Assembly (NCBI RefSeq): GCF_023101765.2
Contig: NC_064239.1
Location: forward strand, 5,380,001-5,444,000
Length of the DNA stretch: 64,000 nucleotides
Direction of reading: 5' to 3'
DNA from: Spodoptera frugiperda
Lineage: Eukaryota; Arthropoda; Insecta; Lepidoptera; Noctuidae
In this document: positions 22,060 to 33,617 of the stretch, in pieces
Layout of the letters: each line of letters begins with the position of its first letter
Numbering within the stretch: the first letter of the stretch is position 1
Program-made: the position numbers and the translations under genes
The notes under the pieces: generated by a model
Databases searched by the model: none
What the model was told of the DNA's origin: nothing
What the model saw: the letters and a program-made list of their open reading frames with translations, nothing else

Positions 22060-22186
22060 TTCCCGCACCTTCGTACCTACGTGTGAGACGGGACACGGGG
22101 TGGGTGGACACTAACTAAACAGTAAGAGTCTGACAGTCTCTTTCATCCTTCCATATGACGGGACCCTATGGGGATTTCCCAAAATA
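22060..22186 (+). mobile_element. Diverged relative of the R1-like tail
   Basis: 'gagacgggacacggggtggg' and 'acagtaagagtctgacagtc' recall the R1-tail segment 'gtcagtaagagtctgacac', but the flanking parts differ. Confidence 0.45.
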
Positions 22187-22628
22187 AATGAACCTATTTT
22201 GGCTGTTATAATGTTGTTGACAATAAACTACGCACTATAATAAAATACTTATAGCAAACATCAAAAAGTCAAACTTGATTTTAATTAACGTAATTATTAA
22301 GACAAAGAATATGATATCATACAAATATAGGATTTAATGTCTTATGTACCTGCCGCAAACAACACACCAAAATTGAAATTTATTATCAATCTAATTAACA
22401 TATCTTCTTACTTGAGTACCTATATATCTCTTTATTACCTAAATAAGAGAGATTCAACAGTAATCGTCATCTATGTACTACACATTACAATTATGTATCA
22501 CGCCCACTCTTTACCCAGAATTAGCATTTCAAATTATCACACAGCTGGTACAGCCCACAGGGACAGTTTATTTCATACCTAATTCAAAAAATATCATTTT
22601 ATTACGAAAAACGCTATAATTGTACCTT
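22187..22628. other. No feature seen
   Basis: An 81-codon frame at 22337-22582 is low in information and motif-free. Confidence 0.4.
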
Positions 22629-22776
22629 TTTTGAGGGGGGAAATCATCCAATTACTTCTCCTGCCTTGGTCAAGGCGAGAGGGAGTGTCAGACTCTTAGT
22701 GACTAAAAACCACCCGTTCCTACACCTACTTTTCGAGCCGGAGCCCCGGTAACCCGCTAGGCAGTCCGCAGCTCAC
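22629..22776 (-). mobile_element. Short R1-tail SINE-like unit
   Basis: Reverse-oriented: 'ggggggaaatcatccaatta', 'agactcttagtgactaaaaa', 'gccggagccccggtaacccg', ending '...ccgcagctc'. The 5' start is within a few bases of the other short units. Confidence 0.8.
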
Positions 22777-23260
22777 TATTCTTATACCTAGAGTTTGATA
22801 AAAACTCGCTAGTAACTTAATTTCGCTAGTAACTTAAATTCTCTTAGAAGACTGATTTAACTCAATTATAATCACAATAGGTACTGAATTCAATAACCCA
22901 TTAAATGCGTTTAGTGTAAAACGTAATAACTTAAATTCTCAAATTCACTACATTTACCCCAACTTAGACTCATTAAAAAGTTTGAAATATCAAAGAAACT
23001 TTTATCTCCTCTACGTGCTAACTTAGTATGCAAATATGAATACCAAATATTTAAATAAAACCAAAACAAATATTAATCTATCTAATTCAAAGTTTGTAAA
23101 AACTTTAAATTAAACTTGTTAAATACTCAATATCAAGTTACCAAAAAAAGACCTTACAAAAGAATAAAGACCCTTCAATAAATCAAATCAAATCACTTTA
23201 ATGCATCCATAGTGTATAGCGTGGTCTACAATTTTAATACAGTTTAGGGAACAGAGAGTA
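22777..23260. other. AT-rich DNA with part of a LINE tail
   Basis: 'atgcatccatagtgtatagc' (about 23200) matches 'ttgcatccatagtgtacac' at 46900, suggesting a LINE 3' end, minus strand, into which the next insertion landed. Confidence 0.4.
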
Positions 23261-23274
23261 AAGTTACAGACCCT

Positions 23275-23480
23275 TTTTTAAGGGGGGAAAATCATCCAAT
23301 GACTTTTCTCGCCAGCCAAGCATCAGATCTAATGGGCCCCATCTGTGGTGGTCTGATGGCTCTTTGAGGCGCGCGCAAAACGCGACACGCCACACGCATG
23401 GGTCTAGTTCTGCTTGGGCGGTGGGCTACCCTTGCTCGCCGTCCACAGGCCCGCACTTACCGGCCGGAGATCGTCGCGCG
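23275..23480 (-). mobile_element. R1-like tail with internal deletion and 14-bp TSD
   Basis: Flanked by the direct repeat AAGTTACAGACCCT at 23261-23274 and 23481-23494. Relative to full copies the segment carrying the 'ccggggctccggctcg' and 'cagtaagagtctgacac' blocks is missing ('ttttctcgcc' joins 'agccaagcatcag'). Confidence 0.9.
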
Positions 23481-23730
23481 AAGTTACAGACCCTAAGAAT
23501 AGGAAGATCCTCCGACCAGGCAAGGTGATCGTACCTAGCGAGCTTTCTGCCCAACTGTTGTTAATTGGGATTTTATATCCATGTTTATTCGCAAGTAATC
23601 CTCACATGTTCGATGTAGGTTTTTTATGACTTTATCCGTAATTTTTGCGGCGATGTGCGACTTCTGAATTATTGAACAAACTTTATTCATTATAAATGTC
23701 CGTTACCAACTGCTGTTTAAACTCTTCGTT

Positions 23731-24165
23731 ATGTGGGCTAACAGCACTGACGCACCATCACTCTTCATACAACAAAAAAAACTAATCCGAATACTTACAA
23801 ACATTGAACAAACAGACAGTTGTAAACCCTATTTCCAAAAACATAAAATACTTACGTTACCATGCATTTATATTCTAGAAATATGTAAATTCGTTAGGAG
23901 ATACTCTACCTTCTTTACAAAGCGCGGAGACAGACACACAAATAGATCACTGAGACACAAAAACATGCTTATGCTACCTACATCCAACATGACACTACAC
24001 TCAAATAGCCCATATGTAATGTGCATCAAAATATATAATAAATTACCCAACAAAATAAAAGATGAGCCTAGCTACACGAAGTTCCTAAACACCCTAAAGC
24101 AAATATTAATTAATAAAGCCTACTACACGATCAGTGAATATCTTACGGATAAACAAATAACATGA
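23731..24165 (+). pseudogene. LINE reverse transcriptase, C-terminal 144 residues
   Basis: Reads MWANSTDAPSLFIQQKKLIR, then NIEQTDSCKPYF, HKILTLPCIYILEICKFV and later KIYNKLPNKIKDEPSYTKF. 'W-x-N-S-T...I-x-Q-K-K-x-I-R-I-L', 'S-C-K-P-x-F', 'I-L-T-L-P' and 'Y-N-K-L-P' are the standard landmarks of the C-terminal segment of CR1/jockey-related reverse transcriptases. The frame is intact to TGA at 24163-24165, so this copy is relatively young although 5'-truncated; the frame also stays open a few codons upstream. The catalytic domain is absent. Confidence 0.7.
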
Positions 24166-24191
24166 AAATATTGATTATAAAGAAATATCAG

Positions 24192-24231
24192 AAAAGGTGT
24201 TTGTTAATAATCATATTAACAAACACCTTTT
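24192..24231. repeat. Perfect 18-bp hairpin in LINE 3' UTR
   Basis: Arms 24192-24209 and 24214-24231 are exact reverse complements ('aaaaggtgtttgttaata'), loop ATCA. It lies 27 bp after the reverse-transcriptase stop codon. Confidence 0.95.
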
Positions 24232-24655
24232 CCTGCTAAAACCCATACATATAATACATATAACATATAATACAAATATAGTAAAACATATAAAGGTCAG
24301 CTTAAATATAAAAAAATTAACAACAAAATATTCAGTTGTAACAAAAAATTATAAAATATTCAATGCAATCACAAATATAAATAATACAATAAAATAAATA
24401 TAATAAATTTAGAACGGATATACTAATAAAATAAGGTACAAAAATATACTTATATATGTAAACACCTACTAAAAATACAAACATAATAACAATAGTACCT
24501 ATACTTAATTATTTACAACGCCTTCCTCTCTTCTAATTTTTTAATTTACTATTTGCTGTGCCCATTAGGGTCCACGATTGCTACCATGTTATTTATATTA
24601 CCATCTTATCTTTACATTGTGGATTTGCAATAAAGAATTATGAATTATGAATAAA

Positions 24656-25667
24656 GTGAGTACCATTCTTCATCTAAGTATTGTCGAATTTCTAAGAAAT
24701 TGAGGGACACACTGCATTTATTAAAATATAATACGTACGTTGCGAATGGTAATGTAATACCTAGAATTTGAAGAATATAATATTATATGTATAGTCTTAT
24801 TTGCCCATTTTATTTATTAAACTAGCGTTGCTTCTATGTATTCATGTAAGGATACGTAAGTATTACGGGATCTCTTTTGAACGTTGTCTGAATAAAGATT
24901 TTTAAACTTATTTTTATTTATTTATTTAAACCCATGGAAAAGCAACAGCTGTACAATTTAAATAATATGACAAAAAGCCAATTATAGGTTTCCACAAACG
25001 CTAGACAGAAAGCTAATAAAGAGTTTGTTTGTTTGAACGCGCTAACCTCTGGAACTACGAATTTAATTTGAAAAGCTCTTTTTGTTTTGGATAGTCAGTA
25101 GCTAGAACTTAATAATAATAGCTATAACAATTTATTCAACTTGGACTACCTAAAATTAAGTAAGAATTAAAAGTTAGTACATTGCTACATAATGTATCTA
25201 TGATCGCATCGAGGTTAACGGATAATATACTTAAAACAATACTGGTTTCCTTAAAAAAATACAGAATTTAGAATGTAGTATGTATATTTATAGGTACAAT
25301 AAAAAAAATCATAATTACTTATAAGACTTATTTTTTCACACGTTTAATAATTATGCAAGTATTAATGCAGACCAACCACAACTGGTATGAATGTCTAAGA
25401 AACCACATACAAAGTAAAGAGGGAATTCTCTGCATCTGACCTTCATGATAAACAACAATATAATCATATAAGAACAACAATAATTTCCTAGTAAACAAGT
25501 TATAGGTATTTATGCATTCAATTTTATTTTATCCTCGTATTGATGTGCTACAAATACGAGTAAATAAAAATCTATATCTATAGATGGAAACTAGAGTATA
25601 ACTAAGAAGTATTATTATTATAAGAGAATCATAAAAACCTAGGAGCTAAAAATATTGCTTTCCAATT
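24656..25667. other. AT-rich DNA with LINE-tail-like remnants
   Basis: 'ttatttaaacccatggaaaa' near 24920-24955 looks like the minus strand of a LINE 3' end; 'gagtttgtttgtttgaacgc' (25020-25040) is the reverse of the RTE-like tail. No gene. Confidence 0.4.
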
Positions 25668-25803
25668 CCCAATTCCCCAACAACAAAAACAAAAGGCCGG
25701 CAACGCACTTGTAACGCCTCTGGTGTTTGCGTCGGCGGCGGTGATTGCTTACCATCAGGTGATCGGTCTGCTTGTTTACCGGCTTATACCATAAAAAATA
25801 CAA
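25668..25803 (+). mobile_element. LINE 3' tail
   Basis: 'aggccggcaacgcacttgta', 'gattgcttaccatcaggtga' and an end 'ttataccataaaaaat'. Same family as 3858-3990. Confidence 0.75.
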
Positions 25804-26485
25804 AACGACAGAGAGCGAGACGATTACATTCATACATAAGTATGGGGTATTATGTAATTGAAGTATCTAAGGCCTGCATTAGGTGGCGCTCTATAATGTT
25901 TACTAACATCCATTAAATAAAGGCGTTATTTTATGTATATTGTTCGCATTATCCACTCACACATCACACTCGCACATAGGGAAGCAAAAATTGTAAGGAG
26001 CGACGCGCGCAGTCAGCTGAAATAAAATCGCGGACAAGCGACGCGATTGCCACGCGCGCTTGGACGCGTGGGTGGTTATGTTAAAATTATTTATTTACTT
26101 GTATAGTTTAGAAGTATGATGCGAAACGACATCGAAGTTATGCATCACGCTGTTAACAGACAATAACTCAGTAAGGCACAGACAGATACCAGCAGGTCAA
26201 CTTTACTCAAACTTAAAAAAAATCTGTAATAGATATTCAAATTTATTCTTACAATCAAATACAGTCTAAAATCCATTGAAGATGGGAGTGGGTTGGTGCT
26301 ATCAATTGTAACTAATTGAGAAAGATTAATATAAATTACACGACTTCCCACGCAAATCAGTAAAATATAGAAAGTCAAGACTGAGAGTAATTTAATCAAC
26401 AAGGAAAGTACTCCGATACAATTCACGAGTATAACTTGTTATACGACACGAATATAACTTGATATATCTACAAACAAATTAAAAC
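25804..26485. other. Intergenic DNA with a short CpG-rich patch
   Basis: Between about 25995 and 26075 CpG-rich words recur ('gagcgacgcgcgcagtcag', 'aagcgacgcgattgccacg', 'cttggacgcgtggg') in otherwise AT-rich DNA. Function unknown. Confidence 0.35.
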
Positions 26486-26672
26486 CTTTTCTAAGGGGGA
26501 AAAATCATCCAATGCCATCTCCCGCTTTGGGCCAGGCGAAAAGTAGTGTCAGACTCTTACTGACTTAAAACAACCCCGTTCCTGCTTTTCGAGCCAGTGC
26601 CCCGGTAAACCTGTTAGGTAGTCCGCAGCTACGGATCAGACATCAGCCCTACTGGGCCCCACCTGTGGCGGA
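26486..26672 (-). mobile_element. R1-like tail fragment
   Basis: Reverse-oriented: 'aaatcatccaatgccatctc', 'gtcagactcttactgactta', 'gtagtccgcagctacggatc', 'cagccctactgggccccacc'. It extends about 40 bp further 5' than the short units. Confidence 0.8.
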
Positions 26673-27641
26673 ATGACCCAACATACCTAGCTATTACAGA
26701 GTCAAGTTATCAATTAATAGAAATTGTCTAAACCTTAATACTGCATAAAAATATCCCAGTAATCACAAGTGTCTGATTTCACGAGTCAACATAACAATAC
26801 AATTTACTTACCATACGATCTCACCGCCTCGTACTGGTTTATTAATATTAATAAATTCATTAATTTGCAAATTTATTTCATACATATGTATGAATTTATA
26901 AGTTTAAACTTTATGTGGAAGGATGAAAAGGTTGAGGTGTACCAAAATAAAGTTTAATAGATTGTGTGAAGAATTACATGATAGAGCAAGGAGTTTATGA
27001 CAGAATAAGAATAAGATAAGATAAGAAAAATAGATTAAGAAGAATGAAAAAGGAAACATAGGCGGTGTAACGTAGAGTTTACTAAGAAAATTTAGCAAAA
27101 TCCCCGTGACTGGTAGGCGGGTTCAGGGTTTGAGGAAAGGTGGTAATTTTTTGGGACAAGCCCGTCTCAACCTGCCAAACCGCTGGAACTCCTGTAAACC
27201 TGATACTACAGTAGAGGAAAGGTGGTTGCTAAAATAATATAATTATTAAACCTGTAACGTAACTGCATTATATTGTAACGTAACCGTATTAGATTGGTTG
27301 AACATGGCACTCATCTATGTCACCACACATAAAGGTAGTGTTCTATATAAGTAAACACTAGTGTAACTTAGATGCATATACAAAAGCAAGAGCGCAGAAT
27401 ATTTTTATGTGGCATTTCTTTGTACTCTATGTTTATTCTGGAATTAAATTGATTCAATCGCCTTATAGCCACAATTCTACATGTACCTAACATTCCATTC
27501 ATTGCACAATACATAAGTACTACCTACAGAGGTAATTACTTTACTTGCAATATATGTATATCAAAGGAATCAAAGTATTTGTAAGCAGAAATTGAATGCA
27601 GTGCTCCACATTAATTAAACGTGTATACCTAAGTAACATTA
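26673..27641. other. No gene seen
   Basis: A GC-richer block at 27095-27235 contains 'gaggaaaggtgg' twice (near 27132 and 27213) but no recognisable frame; a short duplication of 'tgtaacgtaac' lies near 27250-27290. Confidence 0.4.
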
Positions 27642-27904
27642 TATAGGTACCGATATATTATGTCGTGGCCATATCGTAGATTTACTCATTTCATGAAATG
27701 CTCGAGAATTTCTTTAACTTATATTAAATATTCTGATTATAGACACCGACACCCTATTTATATGACGTGGCCAAAATTATGTGAATGAGAAAATCGTAAA
27801 ACATTGGCGATTTAATGATCTAGACAATTAAGTTGCCCACATCATGAAATGCGACCATTTCATGAAATGAGGAAATCTACGATATGGCCACGACATATAG
27901 GTAC
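27642..27904. mobile_element. TIR element (MITE-like), 41-bp inverted ends
   Basis: Inverted repeats 27660-27700 and 27856-27896 match at 40 of 41 positions; core 'tgtcgtggccatatcgtaga', inner end palindromic 'catttcatgaaatg'. The direct repeat 'atataggtac' lies at 27641-27650 and 27895-27904, the latter overlapping the TIR end by two bases. No ORF. Confidence 0.8.
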
Positions 27905-29199
27905 ATATTAATATTATACATTAGGTAGAAACTCATAACAAAATGGATCGCTCAGCTTTTTGTTATATCATTTAATTATGAATAATTTGAATTCCTAATT
28001 ATTACTAGGCATCTTACAATTATTTTTATTATTTTCTGTTCACGTGGCAAATAACCCGCCCGCTAAACTAGAATTTTAATCGATTTTTTGCTACATAACC
28101 ATAGTACATTATCAACATAATTATATTATGATACCTATTTACTTTTGATCAGTTGTTTAATGAGTTGAGTCTGTTGTAATAAGGAAAGAACTTATTATTA
28201 TACCTACCGATTCCAGTTTTCGTGCCAAAACCAAATGTGTCTTGCGATACTATTGTGAAATGAAATGAATTTATTTTCTGTAAATAGGCTACAAAAGAGC
28301 ACATTTACACCTCAAAAATTATTATAAAAGTAATCTAGATGAGGATTTCCTTACGGACTACTTTGAGAAGAAATTCCGAAACAAACTCAGAAATAAACTC
28401 AACTTTATACTAGTCTTATTCCTCTCCAGTTCTTATTCGGATCATAAAAATAAAGATGATTTACAGAATAAAATTCCCTCTGTATTTGCAAAGACTTGGA
28501 ACGGGAAAATATTCTCCAGTATTTGAGTAGTTAGTGGATATTCCTTTCATTAAATTGAAGATAGAGCTTGGATGCCGCAGCACTAGTTAATAATGATCAT
28601 AAAACGTTCCACCAATGACTGAATAATATTCAAATAGTCAAACACCACTCAATTTGAAGTCGCGTTTAATAATAGTTCTGTCCCTATAAGTTATTTGTAA
28701 AATGACAGAGATAGCACGATATTTAAGTACAACTTATAATTGTATTAATAAGTCACTCAATAAAAATAACACATGAATGCGCTTAATCCGCATAATAAAA
28801 TTGAGCTCTAAATTTATTTCTCACAAGTAACAATTTTCTTTGTCAATAAACATAATTTGATACTAGTACTCTGTGCTACTAATGTCCTTAGATGGTTAAT
28901 AAATGTGCGACGTTTCAGTTTAATAGTTAATTAATGCGACATTATAATAATGTATGTTAATAGCTGCGAATGTGTTGTTTCATTCACAGATTCTTATAGT
29001 ATTATTATTAGTTTGTGTCAACTACACATTATTTCGCTTGCCCTTCTGATACAGACAATAAGAATTATAATACATCGAAAGGACATCACTCATTTTGGTC
29101 CAAATTCGAAAGTGAAAGTGAAGCCATGATGAAAAATAAAATTGTACTGAGAGTGGGTTTTGGTTATTTTTGGGTTTTAAAAAACTATTTACACTACGA
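27905..29199. other. AT-rich DNA with one LINE-tail remnant
   Basis: 'gaatttattttctgtaaata' to 'cacatttacacctcaaaa' (28267-28316) resembles the minus strand of a LINE 3' end. Frames at 29015-29269 on both strands overlap the SINE and are spurious. Confidence 0.4.
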
Positions 29200-29372
29200 A
29201 TATTTCCTGTGTCGTGGGTGCGTACATACAATTTCAAATGCACTTGACACTCCAGACCCAGATCAATAATTTAAGGGTCACACAAAGAGTTGCTCCATGC
29301 GGGAATCAAATCCGCTACACGTTGCGCAGCAGGCGGTTGCCCAGCCACCGCACTAACAGTGCTATGTAGCTT
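29200..29372 (-). mobile_element. SINE family 1
   Basis: Contains 'gtgtcgtgggtgcgtacat', 'gtcacacaaagagttgctcc' and a degraded B-box 'gggaatcaaatccg' (minus strand), plus the head 'ggttgcccagccaccgcac'. Confidence 0.75.
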
Positions 29373-31233
29373 ATTTTCAGTACGGTATGAGAATGGACGA
29401 CAATTAAATTCGATTTGTAATGACCACAAAAACCTTTTCCTCATCTAGTGGTACAAACCCACCCACTCGATATAAGTACAAATTGTACCATAATATTATA
29501 ATACCACATCACACACAATACTATAATACCACATCTGAAAAGGTCAATGAAATTCATTTATTCTATTCATTTTGGTCGAGTCAATACGGATTTTTAATAC
29601 TTTGTCCTATATTAAAAATCGTTCACATACATGGGTGAATGGAATCCTTATAAGATGTATCTACGTATAAGTCAAGTTAACCCACTTACACTCCCGTATT
29701 TGGTATGTACCTACATAGATTCATAACATTTAATTAAATTGCGACTTTAAGAAGTTGTAATATACTTATGATTACATATATATACGCGCGTTAGATTAGA
29801 TCCGCGACCTTCAGTAATAAAATAATGTACTTCCCAATTTCATTACTGATGGTCTAAAAAAATTAGATGGTTTTAGTTTTATTTTTTTGTATTCTTTTAG
29901 TATCTACTATTAGGTTATACCTAAGCATCGCATACAGATCGGATGTATGTGTGCTTTGAAAGTTGTTACGCATGCAGTACTGACATACAGTATGCAGATG
30001 AATCTCGTTTCCATGTAGTGCCTAACCCTAGCCGAGGCAGTAGGCGAAACGCAAAGAGAAATAAAAATGTCCTCTAAAAGGTTGGTCCGATCTAACGAAC
30101 GAACGCTAAACGAACTTTCAGTGACGCATTAATGAAATACCTTCATATACATAGCTACGATAAAAATAATAACTTTCCATTGTGTTACCGAGAGCCGGAA
30201 ACAAGATATTTTTGGCAAAGGAAAGACGTACTTATCCCGGGCAAAATACAATCAATTTTTGCATTACACGAATACCGTTTGTCTTATCACCCTGATCACA
30301 GATGCTTGTAACAGGCTATTATCCTCCCATTGTAATGAGAATTGGTTCGTGAAAAGTGATCGCGGAACAATAATAGCCCCTATTAGAAGTATCTAAAGTT
30401 GATACTCACGTAAACTTTTCCTGTGAAACCCAAATTATAAGTTGTCAATGCGAGTAATTAATGTGAATTGGTAAATTACACTAGATATCACGTCTATTTT
30501 TGTACCTATTCTTTTTATTCTTCTTGATACACATTTGATGTCAAAAATTAAATCTCTTTGCAGGTACCTACTGTTCATTTTCAATTCTAGGAACCGTTAA
30601 CATTTTAACCACATTTGTAAAAGAATTCTCTCTGAATGGATTATAAGACTTCAAACGATTCAAAAGGATACCTATTCATAATTCTCTATTGGCGGTTTAT
30701 TCATTGACAAATTCCAAGTATGGGTACGTACTGTAATTATATCACATTTGTTTGTTTTCGTTTGTGACATAATATTACATACCTATATATATATTATTAC
30801 AATATATATCATCTATATATTATTGAATCATTCTACCAATCGAGTCATGAAATGGATTTAAGTAACCCTTTATTGTGATGAACGGTTTATTTAGGACTTG
30901 ATCAATTATTTATTTCTAATGAATGAAAACAGACGAACCGAACAAGGTCACTGTCTCTTTAGAAAAACAGCTTTTTTTGCTTATTTTTATCTTTTAGTCT
31001 TAACACATCAACCCACTCACCGAAATTGTATCCATGACAGTGAATAATGATGAAATTACTCTCTCACAAGAATCGATACACAATTTACTCATAAAAGGGT
31101 TATTTGTCAAAAACTCTACTACTAAGAGCTTGCGTGAAAATAAGGCTACAGTATCTACTTCTCCTAAAATTGTTGTGTTCCGGGAAAATAAACTTGAGAA
31201 CAATATCTTATAACAGAGTTTTCCGGAACATTT
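29373..31233. other. No gene seen
   Basis: 'ctataataccacatc'-type words repeat near 29500-29540. Nothing else recognised. Confidence 0.4.
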
Positions 31234-31259
31234 CATCGTCATCATCATCATCATCATCA
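31234..31259. repeat. (ATC)n microsatellite
   Basis: 'catcgtcatcatcatcatca' at the edge of a stretch ('agctgactactgaac') resembling a LINE end that often carries a trinucleotide tail in Lepidoptera. Confidence 0.8.
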
Positions 31260-31432
31260 GCTGACTACTGAACAAAAACCTTCCCACGCAAGGTAGGGCT
31301 TGTCACAATTACCCCGCTTCGCAGACAACTATGTCACGATCACAATTATGTCATCGAAAAATTAAATGATGATATCGACCCCCTGCTTTATTGCTGCTCG
31401 CAATTTAAAGGCATGCCCAGGTCCCAAAACAT

Positions 31433-31587
31433 CCGGAGCTGCGGACTACCTAGCGGGTTTACCGGGGCTCCGGCTTGAAAACAGGAATAGGTAAGAATAG
31501 GTTTTAGTCAGTAAGAGTCTGACACTCCCTCTCGCCTCGCCCAAGGCGAGAGAAGTCATAGGATGACATTTCGCCCTAAAAAAAAAA
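31433..31587 (+). mobile_element. Short R1-tail SINE-like unit
   Basis: Begins 'ccggagctgcggactacc' and ends in A10. Minor deletions in the 'aaaagcaggag' region. Confidence 0.85.
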
Positions 31588-32699
31588 GAGTTCGCAAAAC
31601 ATGTATCTGTGCGTGTTATGTAAATAATCTACAGCGTGTTCGATGTAGTGTAACAACGTAAGTACTTACGTACTGATAGTACGTTAAATGATTCACACTA
31701 TACATTATGGAATCAAGTATCAATCACAGAATATGTTAAGTGAAATATCTATGTAGCTACAAATCTACAATACACTATCAATAACGCTAAGCGAATGTCA
31801 CATCTACGGTAACTATTGTTAGTAATTCAATCCACAGCTATCTTAACGCGCGAAACTACAATTGATGTTGAAGCCTCTTTTATACACTTATCTAATATTG
31901 TAGAGAGGAAAAACTTGATTGTTTGTTTGTTTGAATTATTGGATAGGCTCCTTTGTTGTGTGTTAATGTTACTTCGAAAAAATATATCACAATACTGAAA
32001 TATTTTTTCACAATCTGGTTTTAAGTGTTATACAACTTACAACTAAAATTACAACTAAAAAATAACACAGCCGTGTACTACTTTATTTTCATCAAATCCA
32101 GATTAAATAAAATTAATTAACTCTGCGACTTTACAAACTTACTCAATAACAAAACTAAAGCGTAGGCAGATGAAATCTTCGTCATTTAAAAAACTATTAA
32201 TTAAATTTTAGGGCCGATAAGCAAATTGTTTGTCGTTTACCCTAAATCCTGAATAACGCCTTGAAAATTTACAAATTCTAGATTCCTAAACATATTTTAT
32301 ATTACAAATGTTTATGGAACAATGTTCTGGAATAAATTTAAATTAATAATGGTTACGTAGACGTTACGTACGTTTACAAGGTACATATGAGATGTAAGGT
32401 AAAATCAATCTAAAGAGCTTCTAATGAAGGTTTATCTTGATTAATGATTGGATCATTAGAAATTATGCTCACGCCAGCTCAAACTGGGCGCCTAATTGAA
32501 GCCCTTGCAGATTTAATTCAGTTAATTCAAGATTGATCTTACCTTGCTCTTCTAAAACGTTACAAATGAAGATTTGTTCGCTCCATTACATACAAATCTC
32601 TGTAAAAGTATTATCATGTAAATGTTTCCATTGGATTGATTTTTCAATTTATGAAGTGGTACGTTTTTAACCTATATTTAAATAGTACTGAACTTTTTT
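31588..32699. other. No feature seen
   Basis: AT-rich; no exon or repeat recognised. Confidence 0.45.
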
Positions 32700-32872
32700 T
32701 AAGCGTTGCCCCACGCTAGGTTTGTCTCCTGTGACGTGGGTGGGTTTACAAACATACAAGTTTACATGTGACACCCACACAAAGAGTTGCTCCGTGCGGG
32801 AATCGAACCCGATACACGTTGCACGGCAGCCGGTTGCCCAGGCACCGCACCAACCGTGCAGTCAAACACTTT
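32700..32872 (-). mobile_element. SINE family 1
   Basis: 'gttgccccacgctaggtttg', 'tttacaaacatacaagttta', B-box (minus) 'gggttcgattcccgcacgg', and head 'ggtgcggtgcctgggcaacc' when read in reverse. The best-preserved head of this family in the window. Confidence 0.85.
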
Positions 32873-32993
32873 TATCTATACATATAATAAAATCGTAGAA
32901 AAGTGCTGTCTGTACATTGAAAATAAAAATAAAAAAAATAGCAGGGGTTATTCTTATGTCGATGTCGAACCCAAAAATGTAATTAACTTTTTT

Positions 32994-33058
32994 TTGTCTG
33001 TTTGTCTGTTTGTCTGTTTGTCTGTTTGTCTGTTTGTCTGTTTGTCTGTTCGTCTGTG
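32994..33058 (-). repeat. (TTTGTCTG)n microsatellite
   Basis: The copy-B counterpart of the (CAGACAAA)n array at 9323-9395, slightly shorter. Confidence 0.9.
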
Positions 33059-33316
33059 CGCGCTAATCTCAGAAACGGCTGATCCGAGTTGGATGCGGTT
33101 TTCACGAATATATTGTGGGATGCTTAAATTTACATTTAGTGTTTGTTTCATGTCAATCGGTTTATAAATAAAAAAGTTATGTCAAATTAAAGAATCACGT
33201 CGAAGATTCTATGCTTATACCATTAATCTCCGCAACTATTTGACGGATTTGGTTGAAATTTGGTACAGATATAGTTTAGAACCTTAGAAAGGACATAGAT
33301 ATATTTTTATTTCAAA

Positions 33317-33324
33317 AATCAAAA

Positions 33325-33355
<31 letters not shown>

Positions 33356-33390
33356 TAAAAATAAAATAAAATAAAATAAAATAAAAATAA

Positions 33391-33421
<31 letters not shown>

Positions 33422-33617
33422 TAAAAATAAAAATAAAAATAAAAATAAAAAAATAAAAATAAAAATAAAAATAAAAATAACATAAAAATAAAATAAAAAT
33501 AAAAATAAAAATAAAATAAAAATAAAATAAAAATAAAATAAAAATAAAATAAAAATAAAATAAAAATAAAATAAAAATAAAAATAAAATAAAAATAAAAA
33601 TAAAATAAAAAATAAAT
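33317..33617 (-). repeat. ~300-bp (AAAAT/AAAAAT)n array
   Basis: Mixed five- and six-base A/T units with a few interruptions ('aacataaaaat' near 33480). Open frames through it (rich in F, Y, I, L) are artefacts. Confidence 0.95.

Larger units (their letters stand above)
23495..24655 (+). mobile_element. CR1/jockey-type LINE, 3' part
   Basis: Contains a reverse-transcriptase C-terminal frame (23731-24165), a long AT-rich 3' UTR with a perfect hairpin (24192-24231), and a tail 'ttgcaataaagaattatgaa' with repeated ATTATGA, as in non-poly(A) CR1-like elements. The 5' boundary is uncertain. Confidence 0.6.

Noticed and set aside
27095..27240. GC-richer block considered as an exon or viral fragment
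   Set aside because: No frame stays open with recognisable content; only a repeated 'gaggaaaggtgg' word.
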